DNA from: an uncultured Chloroflexales bacterium
Lineage (GTDB): Bacteria > Chloroflexota > Chloroflexia > Chloroflexales > Chloroflexaceae
Length of the DNA stretch: 57,942 nt
Assembly (NCBI GenBank): GCA_937918935.1
Contig: CAKZSI010000068.1
Coordinates: forward strand, 1 to 57,942
Direction of reading: 5' to 3'
The notes beneath the pieces were generated by a model. It saw nothing but the letters and a program-made list of their open reading frames with translations, made no database searches and was not told the DNA's origin. Position numbers and translations under genes: made by a program. Shown piece after piece: positions 1 through 5,664 of this stretch (position 1 is its first letter; every line of letters starts with the position of its first letter).

Positions 1-142
1 CGTAGGCCATATACTGGGCCGCGCCCTTCAGTGCGAGCACCTTGGTGATCGCCGCCGTCAGGGTCGTCTTGCCATGGTCCACGTGTCCAATCGTCCCGAT
101 GTTGACGTGCGGCTTGGTCCGCTCAAATTTCTGCTTGGCCAC
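1..142 (-). CDS. tuf: Elongation factor Tu, N-terminal part (runs off window)
   Basis: Translation elongation factor that delivers aminoacyl-tRNA to the ribosome as a GTP complex. Only the first 47 codons are inside the window. They read [20 protein letters not shown] followed by [12 protein letters not shown], which contains the EF-Tu P-loop GHVDHGKT at about residues 19-26. The start is GTG at 142, with AAGGAG about seven bases upstream. The gene is last in a tRNA-Thr, tRNA-Tyr, tRNA-Thr, tuf transcription unit, the same kind of unit as E. coli thrU-tyrU-glyT-thrT-tufB. The family assignment is certain; whether this is the only tuf copy cannot be seen. Confidence 0.97.
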   Translation of the reverse strand, partial: MAKQKFERTKPHVNIGTIGHVDHGKTTLTAAITKVLALKGAAQYMAY

Positions 143-233
143 TCCTGTGCTCCTTAAGCTCTCAAAAAAACGCGCCGCTCGTGCCGGAAGAGCCGGCACG
201 AGCATGCAAGCGCGGCACTGGCCACGCCATGTC

Positions 234-309
234 TGGAGCCTACGACGGGACTCGAACCCGTGACCTCGTCTTTACCAAAGACGTGCTCTACCGACTGAGC
301 TACGTAGGC
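234..309 (-). tRNA. tRNA-Thr (anticodon GGU)
   Basis: Complete cloverleaf of 76 nt on the minus strand. The 7-bp acceptor is GCCTACG/CGTAGGC, the anticodon loop TTGGTAA gives GGU, the T arm is ACGGG-TTCGAGT-CCCGT, and CCA is encoded. It is the tRNA closest to tuf. Confidence 0.97.
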
Positions 310-401
310 ATACGGCGAAGCGACCATAGAAGCGACCGAAGACGTGTGCATGCGTCGTGAAGCGATGCCCAGGTTTCTCCGCTTTATGCTCACTTCCTGC
401 T

Positions 402-488
402 TGGTGGGCCGGGCAGGATTCGAACCTGCGAAGGCGTTAGCCAGCGATTTTACAGACCGCCCCGTTTGGCCACTTCGGTACCGACCCG
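402..488 (-). tRNA. tRNA-Tyr (anticodon GUA)
   Basis: Class II tRNA of 87 nt with a long variable arm. The acceptor GGGTCGG/CCGGCCC has one G-U pair, the anticodon loop CTGTAAA gives GUA, and CCA is encoded. It lies between the two tRNA-Thr genes, 8 nt after the upstream one. Confidence 0.97.
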
Positions 489-496
489 TGTCACCT

Positions 497-571
497 GGAG
501 CCGACGCAGGGACTTGAACCCTGAACCGACGGTTTACAAAACCGTTGCTCTGCCAATTGAGCTACGCCGGC
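497..571 (-). tRNA. tRNA-Thr (anticodon UGU)
   Basis: Cloverleaf of 75 nt. The acceptor GCCGGCG/CGTCGGC has one G-U pair, the anticodon loop TTTGTAA gives UGU, the T arm is CAGGG-TTCAAGT-CCCTG, and CCA is encoded. It is the first gene after the promoter at 610-638. Confidence 0.97.
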
Positions 572-609
572 AGCGGGCGCGCCGCAGCGCGCTGGTGTTC
601 AGCCTGCTT

Positions 610-638
610 ATTGTAGCATGGCCGGGCGCTTCGTGCAA
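610..638 (-). promoter_or_regulatory. Sigma-70-type promoter of the tRNA-tuf operon
   Basis: On the minus strand, -35 TTGCAC (638-633) and -10 TACAAT (615-610) are separated by exactly 17 bp. It sits 39 bp before tRNA-Thr(UGU) and points towards the tRNA-tuf genes. Confidence 0.85.
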
Positions 639-697
639 ATGCGCTGCCCAGGCGGTCGTCGCAACGTCAGCCCTTTTCGGGCTTGCCCCAAACCCCA

Positions 698-746
698 GGA
701 TTTTCGTTGGTTTTAGCGGCTACGCGGCCAAAACCAACGAAAATCC
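698..746. repeat. Perfect 17-bp inverted repeat (long hairpin)
   Basis: The arms GGATTTTCGTTGGTTTT (698-714) and their exact complement (730-746) flank a 15-nt GC-rich loop. No T-run follows on either strand, so it is not a standard terminator. It resembles the hairpin at 55779-55825 in arm length and in the inner GGTT..AACC boundary. The rest of the gap from 572 to 909 holds the tRNA-tuf promoter and a possible promoter at 843-872. Confidence 0.8.
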
Positions 747-842
747 TGTCGGGCGTCTGCACCGCCCCACACCTCGCGGTCGGGCACGGACGTGGCTCAA
801 ATCCCGCCCGCCGGGGCGTCCGCGCCCCCCGGGGTTCCGCCC

Positions 843-872
843 TTGCGGCGCGCGGGCAAACCCTGCTATGAT
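843..872 (+). promoter_or_regulatory. Possible promoter for the gene at 910
   Basis: TTGCGG (843-848), an 18-bp spacer, then TATGAT (867-872), about 38 bp before the ATG at 910. The -35 match is only partial. Confidence 0.45.
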
Positions 873-909
873 AAAACTACGGCATGGAGCGTGAAGAGAA
901 CCTGAGCGT

Positions 910-1245
910 ATGGATCTCCTGCGTCGCCTGTTCGGCGGTCGTGAGCACAGTGGCCCGCTCGATAACGCCTTGCATCTCTACGTGCGGTGCGGTCGCTGCG
1001 GCGCCCCGGTGCATGTGCGGATTCATCTGCTGAATGACCTGACGGTCGAATACGACGACGACGAACAGGTCAGTGGCTATCGCCTGCGCAAGGAGATCAT
1101 GGACGCGCGTTGCTTCCGGTTGATCTATGCCCAACTGACCTTCGATGCCCACCGTCGTGAAGTGAGCCGCTCGATTGAGGGCGGCGAGTTTATCAGCCAG
1201 GAAGACTACGCGCGGCTCAGCGCGCCTTCCGCTGGAGCCTCGTAA
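910..1245 (+). CDS. Conserved hypothetical protein with a CxxC pair
   Basis: A soluble protein of 111 residues that I do not recognise as a named family. Near residue 27 it has YVRCGRCGAPVHVRI, a CxxC pair that could bind zinc or act as a redox pair. An acidic EYDDDEQ stretch follows. The central region looks like a small beta-rich domain and there is no membrane segment. The following gene starts 2 bp after the stop, so the two probably share a transcript and perhaps a membrane-associated role. Function unknown. Confidence 0.8.
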   Translation: MDLLRRLFGGREHSGPLDNALHLYVRCGRCGAPVHVRIHLLNDLTVEYDDDEQVSGYRLRKEIMDARCFRLIYAQLTFDAHRREVSRSIEGGEFISQEDYARLSAPSAGAS

Positions 1246-1247
1246 AA

Positions 1248-1628
1248 ATGTCTGTTACCTTCGTTGTGTCGCTGGCCGTCAGCGCCGTCCTCGGAGTTAT
1301 CGGTGGAGCGGCGTTTCGCTGGACCTTTCCAGAACAGGCCTGGAACATTTTCGTTGCCACTTTTCTGTGGACGCTGATGTCCGCCGCGGGCACGGCAATC
1401 GCGCGCTACTCGCTGGAGCGCGTGCGGCGTGGGCAGTGGCGCCGGGGGCTGTGGATCGCCCATATCCAGACCTTTCCCCTGACCACGGCTTTTCTGATTA
1501 CCTCCGCGGTGGTCTCGGCAGGAAAGATCTTCGTTCCCGAGTTGCTGCCCATCCTCTATGGTTGCACCCTCGTGGTGGCCCTTGCCGTTGCGGTGATGGG
1601 GGTGCTGGCTTCGCCGTATCGGAAGTGA
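1248..1628 (+). CDS. Small integral membrane protein, function unknown
   Basis: A protein of 126 residues with about four hydrophobic helices, at roughly 3-25, 32-52, 70-92 and 96-120. The first loop is short, and a basic loop (ERVRRGQWRRG) lies between helices two and three. The charge pattern suggests that loop is cytoplasmic. No catalytic or transport motif is visible. The ATG is 2 bp after the preceding stop, so translation is probably coupled to the CxxC protein at 910-1245. Confidence 0.75.
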   Translation: MSVTFVVSLAVSAVLGVIGGAAFRWTFPEQAWNIFVATFLWTLMSAAGTAIARYSLERVRRGQWRRGLWIAHIQTFPLTTAFLITSAVVSAGKIFVPELLPILYGCTLVVALAVAVMGVLASPYRK

Positions 1629-1664
1629 GTGCTCTGTAAAGTACGTTGCGTGGTATTTCCGCCC

Positions 1665-1731
1665 CCCTCCTAACCCCCGTTGGGAGGAAGAGCCGGCGCC
1701 CTCCCTCAGCGGGGGAAGGTTGGGGAGGGGA
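1665..1731. repeat. Intergenic C/G-rich inverted repeat (family C)
   Basis: A CCCCCCTCCTAACCCCCG block is followed by its degenerate complement AAGGTTGGGGAGGGG. The right half closely matches the tail of the 53473-53610 element (GGAGGCTGGGAGGGG). It fills most of the 204-bp gap before the gene at 1833. Confidence 0.6.
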
Positions 1732-1832
1732 CGGAGTTACCGAAAAACGTGGTTCACAGAGGAGTAAGGGTCGCGCCCGTCCGGGCGCCTGGTTGTGACG
1801 AATGTTCTTTCGGGGAAGCCCTGCCACCGCCT

Positions 1833-2342
1833 ATGGCGCTTCTGTCGCTGGCTGAGTTAGTGGTCCTGCGCGAGAGCTGGCGAGCGAACGGGTTGCGCCT
1901 GGTGCTGACCAATGGCGTCTTCGACATGCTCCATGCCGGGCACGTCTGGTATCTGGAACAGGCGCGCGCGCTCGGCGACGTACTGGTAGTGGCACTTAAC
2001 TCCGACGCTTCGACCCGGGCGATCAAGGGGCCGCTGCGCCCCATCACGCCGCAGGCCGAGCGCGCCGCGGTGCTTGGCGCGCTTCGCGCCGTGGACCACG
2101 TGACGCTCTTTGACCAACCCACGGCCGAGGCCATCGTCGGCGCGCTGCGCCCTGATGTATATGTCAAGGGCGGCGATTACGCTATGCCCGACCAGGCCCC
2201 TGACCTGGCGCGCCTGCCCGAGGCGCGGATCGTCGCCGCCCAGGGCGGGCGGGTGGTCCTGCTGCCCTATGCCGAGGGGCAATCAACCAGCGCGATCATC
2301 CAGCGTATTGTGGAACGCTACGGGCGAGAAAAGACCGGTTGA
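1833..2342 (+). CDS. rfaE2: RfaE2/HldE C-terminal-type nucleotidyltransferase
   Basis: Adenylyltransferase of the cytidylyltransferase-like superfamily. The closest named role is transfer of AMP to D-glycero-beta-D-manno-heptose 1-phosphate for heptose-nucleotide synthesis. The 169 residues equal the C-terminal domain of HldE. The signature TNGVFDMLHAGHVWYL at about residues 26-41 holds the (T/F)NGxFDxxHxGH nucleotide-binding motif. VKGGDY and the C-terminal STSAIIQRI also fit the family. ATG 1833 is preferred because the open frame upstream crosses a repeat. Close relatives include glycerol-3-phosphate cytidylyltransferase and FAD-synthetase-type enzymes. A sugar-nucleotide role fits the neighbouring epimerase. 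Confidence 0.85.
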   Translation: MALLSLAELVVLRESWRANGLRLVLTNGVFDMLHAGHVWYLEQARALGDVLVVALNSDASTRAIKGPLRPITPQAERAAVLGALRAVDHVTLFDQPTAEAIVGALRPDVYVKGGDYAMPDQAPDLARLPEARIVAAQGGRVVLLPYAEGQSTSAIIQRIVERYGREKTG

Positions 2343-2407
2343 ACCGGCGCTGCGGCAGGGGAGGATCTGGCAAGACGCCGCCCTCCCCGGATTATCTCAC
2401 ACTCACG

Positions 2408-3448
2408 TCAGAAAAACACTTTCGCCAGCTTCAGCACCCCCTGGTTCCAGGGTACGCGGTGGGAGACGCCGGTGGCGTGCTGGAACTCGTCGAGGTGTTC
2501 GATGTACCAGCGGTAGTTCCGCACCAGGGCCTCTTTGTTTGAATACTTTGGCTTGAACCCCAGCACTCGCTCGGCCTTCTCTACTGAGACGAAGGAGTCT
2601 TCGGTGACCGTGCCATAGGCCCACTTGTAGACCGGCGAGAGTCTGAGCCGCTCCAGCAGCACCAGGGCCGCGGTCATCGGCGCAGCGGGAAAAGTGATGA
2701 TCTGCTTGCCAAACCCCGCCGCGTCAAGGACGGCCTGGAAGTCCTCTTTGATCGTCGTAAACTCTTTGGCCCCGATGTTGAACGTGTCGTTGACCCGCTC
2801 ACGATCAAGGGTTGCACAGAGGTAGATGGCCTCGCACAGATCTTCGACGTCGAGCAACTGGTAGCGATTCTTGCCGTTGCCCGGCAGCGGAAAGTTCTTA
2901 CCGTCCTTGGCCCAGTCGTAGAGCATCGCAAAAATGCCGAGACGTTCGGGGCCGATGAATGATTTCGGGCGGATGATCGGCACGCACATCCCCCGCGCGC
3001 GGTAACTGAGGCAGAGTTCCTCGGCCTGCACCTTGGCCTCGCCATAAGGGCCTACCCCGTCCAGTCTGTCGGTTTCGAGCAGGGGATGGTGGTCAGGAAT
3101 GCCGTAGACGGCGGTTGTGGAGATATGGATGAAGCGTTCGACGCCGTGCTCCAGAGCCGATTGCAGCACGTTTCGGGTCCCGTCAATGTCGGTGGAGAAG
3201 ATATCGGCCGGTTTGTAGAGCGGCAGAGCCGCCGCGGTGTGTACAACCTGGTCCACCCCTTGCATGGCCCGGTCAACCGCCGCGCGGTCGCGGATGTCGC
3301 CGGTGTGCACGTCAACGTGGGAGCGTTCGGGGTAGTCGAAGGGGGCAATATCAAGGGAACGGACACGGTGGCCGCGTTCCAGCAGATAGCGCGCGAGGTT
3401 GATGCCCAGGAACCCCGCGCCGCCGGTGATGAGGAATGTTTTGCTCAT
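2408..3448 (-). CDS. NAD-dependent epimerase/dehydratase (extended SDR)
   Basis: A Rossmann-fold extended SDR of 346 residues acting on nucleotide sugars or sterol-like substrates. The NAD motif TGGAGFLG is at residues 8-15, DIAPF marks the end of beta-2, and HTAA follows. The active site is the STTAVYG region plus YGEAK, the YxxxK catalytic pair. The C-terminal segment FKPKYSNKEAL is typical of the family, where a new repeat of the fold starts the substrate-binding half. It is convergent with the nucleotidyltransferase at 1833, so it is not in the same operon. The exact substrate cannot be told. GALE-like and 3-beta-HSD-like members share these motifs. Confidence 0.88.
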   Translation of the reverse strand: MSKTFLITGGAGFLGINLARYLLERGHRVRSLDIAPFDYPERSHVDVHTGDIRDRAAVDRAMQGVDQVVHTAAALPLYKPADIFSTDIDGTRNVLQSALEHGVERFIHISTTAVYGIPDHHPLLETDRLDGVGPYGEAKVQAEELCLSYRARGMCVPIIRPKSFIGPERLGIFAMLYDWAKDGKNFPLPGNGKNRYQLLDVEDLCEAIYLCATLDRERVNDTFNIGAKEFTTIKEDFQAVLDAAGFGKQIITFPAAPMTAALVLLERLRLSPVYKWAYGTVTEDSFVSVEKAERVLGFKPKYSNKEALVRNYRWYIEHLDEFQHATGVSHRVPWNQGVLKLAKVFF

Positions 3449-3738
3449 GGTCAGGATGTGGTTGATATGTGCGACTCACTGGTGCATCCGGCCAGTTCCC
3501 TTCCACGAATGGCATGGAAGCGGGTTTCTGGGCGGGCCCAACCCTCCCAGACCCTCCCGTTCAATGCCGGATGCAGGAAAGGGGCTTTCAGAGGGGTGAC
3601 GCCTCTCCGAGCTTTCCCTACAGGAGGCGTTCTTGTTACAAGACGCCTCCGCGCCCAATTATACCCAACAATCGCCGCTCCACGTCCACGACGGCAAGGC
3701 GGTCCTCGCGGGACACAAAAGATCATCCGAATCCCGAC
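3449..3738. other. Intergenic region with hairpin 3623-3650 and a minus-strand -10 box
   Basis: Holds B-type repeat remnants (CCCTCCCAGACCCTCCC near 3543 and a CTTTC/GAAAG hairpin near 3578-3618). A strong hairpin lies at 3623-3650: GGAGGCG with a bulged T, then TCTTG, against CAAGACGCCTCC. A perfect TATAAT reads on the minus strand at 3663-3658, facing the epimerase, but its -35 is poor. The hairpin would lie at the very start of that transcript. Confidence 0.5.
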
Positions 3739-3768
3739 TTGACATACCGGGGTAAAGAGTGTTACAAC
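3739..3768 (+). promoter_or_regulatory. Promoter of the FHA gene
   Basis: A consensus -35 TTGACA (3739-3744), an 18-bp spacer and -10 TACAAC (3763-3768). The likely start of transcription is about 25-30 bases before the ATG at 3803. Confidence 0.8.
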
Positions 3769-3802
3769 AGACGCAACATCAATTATCCCGAGGTAAAAAT
3801 AG

Positions 3803-4180
3803 ATGGCAAAGTCACTCTCGCTGATCGGGATCTCCGGCTCCCGCGTGGGCCAGGCCATCGTCTTCTCGGCGCGCAGCACGGTCCTTGGGACCGACCCGGA
3901 GTGTGGGGTAGTGCTCCAGGATCGGCTGATCCTCCCTCGCCACGCCGAGTTCCGCGTCGCCCTGGAACGCTGGTTTGTCGTCTCACTGGATCCCCGGGCG
4001 GCAATCTTCGTCAACGGTCAGCCGGTGACCGGGCAGCAGCGGGTGGAACACGGCAGCCTGATCACTCTGGGCGCCACGACCTTTAAGGCAGTGGTTGGCG
4101 AACTAGAGCGCGCCGTGGGTGAGACACGTGTGCGGGGGCAGTCCGAGCCGCAGGGCCGCGAGGACTGGTGGCGCGATTAG
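3803..4180 (+). CDS. FHA-domain protein
   Basis: A 125-residue protein consisting essentially of one forkhead-associated domain, which binds phosphothreonine peptides. Visible signatures are GTDPECGVVLQD (the GxxxxC/N strand) at about 29-40, LPRHAEF for the S-x-x-H element (here with Arg before His), and FVNGQPV plus L.HGSLITLGA in the C-terminal strands. The usual Ser of the SxxH motif is replaced by Pro, which may weaken phosphate binding. It stands alone behind its own TTGACA promoter, with no kinase gene beside it. A signalling adaptor role is likely; the partner is unknown. Confidence 0.85.
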   Translation: MAKSLSLIGISGSRVGQAIVFSARSTVLGTDPECGVVLQDRLILPRHAEFRVALERWFVVSLDPRAAIFVNGQPVTGQQRVEHGSLITLGATTFKAVVGELERAVGETRVRGQSEPQGREDWWRD

Positions 4181-4345
4181 GTGGCGCCGGGGTGCGAACG
4201 GGTGGTTGATGATCCTCACCTCTCCGCCTGGCGTGACATGCGCGTCATGGAAACGCGGTGAACGAGGGGTAGGCGTGACTCGCGAACCGCCCCGAGTTCC
4301 AATCTTTCCTGGAACTAGGGTGCGGCATGCCGCGGCCCTGCAAAC

Positions 4346-4376
4346 GGGGGTGGGGAAACCTGGTTTCCCCACCCCC
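4346..4376. repeat. Family A palindrome copy
   Basis: Perfect 15-bp arms around a single T: GGGGGTGGGGAAACC, T, and the complement. It lies in the 248-bp gap between the convergent FHA and SRPBCC genes. The rest of that gap shows nothing recognisable. Confidence 0.9.
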
Positions 4377-4428
4377 TGTCTGTGGAAGCAGACCATTGGA
4401 GCAACCGGCTTGACCCACCGACGGCCAA

Positions 4429-5004
4429 CTACCCCTCCCCGGCGGCCCAGACGTAGAAATCGCGGGTGATGTTGCGGGTAAAGCCGTTGATCATATGTGT
4501 CATCTTGAACTCCATCGAGCGCTCACCAAGCGCCTGAAGGAAGCTTATCGGCATGAGCCGCAGCACGCTGGGAATGGGGATGCTCAAATCGATGCTGACG
4601 GTGTATTCGACCATCGTGCCGCTGGGCTCGGGGAAGAAAACGGCCTCGGCGCTGAGCGCGCCTGGAAACACCAACCCCGACAGGGTGTGGCGGGGGCCGT
4701 CGTGAGCGGGGACGATGCGAATAACGCGCCCGGGATCGATCTGCAGTTGCAGGTCGAAGATCGCCGCCATACTGTGACCATGGCCGTCGGTGGCGCCGAC
4801 AATCAGCCGGTAACGCTCGGGGCCGTAGCCGCTGCAATCAAGCGCGTCGGGCAACAGGCGAAAGACGGCCGGCACATCGAGGAAGTACTCGTAGGCCAGG
4901 TCGAGCGGCGCCCCAAAATGGAAGATGTGGCTTACCTCCCCGCCCAGGTCGATGTATCGCTCGTGTGTAGTAACAGGTGGGTTGGCGGAGCGCGGTAGCT
5001 GCAT
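4429..5004 (-). CDS. SRPBCC/DUF1997-like protein
   Basis: A soluble protein of 191 residues with the layout of a START/SRPBCC lipid-binding fold. An N-terminal strand (EVSHIFHFGAPLDLAYEYF) leads to a DVPAVFRLLPD loop. A run of antiparallel strands (FDLQLQIDPGRVIRIVP, AEAVFFPEPSGTMVEYTVSI) is followed by a long C-terminal helix. This resembles DUF1997 proteins of phototrophs. The start ATG 5004 has GAGGAG seven bases upstream. It is expressed from its own promoter (5090-5118), divergent from the gene at 5308. The ligand is unknown. Confidence 0.65.
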   Translation of the reverse strand: MQLPRSANPPVTTHERYIDLGGEVSHIFHFGAPLDLAYEYFLDVPAVFRLLPDALDCSGYGPERYRLIVGATDGHGHSMAAIFDLQLQIDPGRVIRIVPAHDGPRHTLSGLVFPGALSAEAVFFPEPSGTMVEYTVSIDLSIPIPSVLRLMPISFLQALGERSMEFKMTHMINGFTRNITRDFYVWAAGEG

Positions 5005-5089
5005 GCGCTACTCCTCGCTAGCCCGGGCGGCGGAGGAACACCGTCGCCGGAGGAAACTCTTGCATATATGTCACTGCTTGACCACTTCG

Positions 5090-5118
5090 AGTATAGCACC
5101 CACGGCGGTGTTTTGCAA
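5090..5118 (-). promoter_or_regulatory. Promoter of the SRPBCC gene
   Basis: On the minus strand, TTGCAA (5118-5113), a 17-bp spacer and TATACT (5095-5090). It lies only 17 bp from the divergent promoter at 5136-5164, so the two polymerase sites must compete or share control. The gap 5005-5307 otherwise holds only the 5' leader of the gene at 5308. Confidence 0.85.
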
Positions 5119-5135
5119 CATAAACAATAGATGCG

Positions 5136-5164
5136 TTGACTTTTCTCCATTCAGGAAATACAAT
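5136..5164 (+). promoter_or_regulatory. Promoter of the coiled-coil gene at 5308
   Basis: TTGACT (5136-5141), a 17-bp spacer and TACAAT (5159-5164). Transcription would begin near 5171, giving a leader of about 135 nt before the ATG at 5308. Confidence 0.85.
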
Positions 5165-5307
5165 AGCACCAGCGTGGTATGATTACCACCGTTCGCGTTG
5201 CCCTACGTGTGTCCGACCTCCCGGCACACAGGGTGGCTACGCCTGGCATGGTGAGGGCATGTACGGAGTCCGTCACCCGCGCGAAGAGGTTGTTCAAGGA
5301 GCGTGCC

Positions 5308-5580
5308 ATGAGTGACCGGCCGGTTGGTAATACTAACGGGATCTTGTCCCTGTTCTTTCGCGAGGCCGGGCTCTTCTGGGAGCAGGCCTTCCGATGGGCC
5401 AATGAACAGGCGAAAGAGGACCGGCTACTGACGGTTGAAGAGGATCGGCGGCGCGTCGCCGAGGCCGAGGCTCGTCGCGCCGAGGCCGAGGCGCGCCTGC
5501 TTGAACAGGCGCGCCTGGCCCGGCAGGCCGGTGTAGACGTGGACGCGCTGCTGAAGGAGTTTCGTCGCCAGGAACGCTAG
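5308..5580 (+). CDS. Small coiled-coil protein, conserved hypothetical
   Basis: A protein of 90 residues. The N-terminal part (ILSLFFREAGLFWEQAFRW) is amphipathic and aromatic. Residues about 35-75 are a charged heptad-like helix rich in Ala, Glu and Arg (EAEARRAEAEARLLEQARL), a clear coiled coil. ATG 5308 is chosen because AAGGAG lies six bases upstream. Earlier in-frame starts would fall inside the mRNA leader and lack a ribosome site. No enzymatic motif is visible. It may be a structural or scaffold protein, but the function is not known. Confidence 0.75.
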   Translation: MSDRPVGNTNGILSLFFREAGLFWEQAFRWANEQAKEDRLLTVEEDRRRVAEAEARRAEAEARLLEQARLARQAGVDVDALLKEFRRQER

Positions 5581-5664
5581 ACGGATGTTGTATTGCGGAT
5601 CTGGGCGTGGTCCGGCTGTACCAGGGGAGGTGCAGCGGTCCGCGCCCTTCGCGATCTTTCGGCG

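Noticed and set aside
466-894. Open frame of 142 codons crossing the tRNA-Thr(UGU) gene and the tRNA promoter
   Set aside because: It overlaps a structural tRNA and its promoter and has no coding features.
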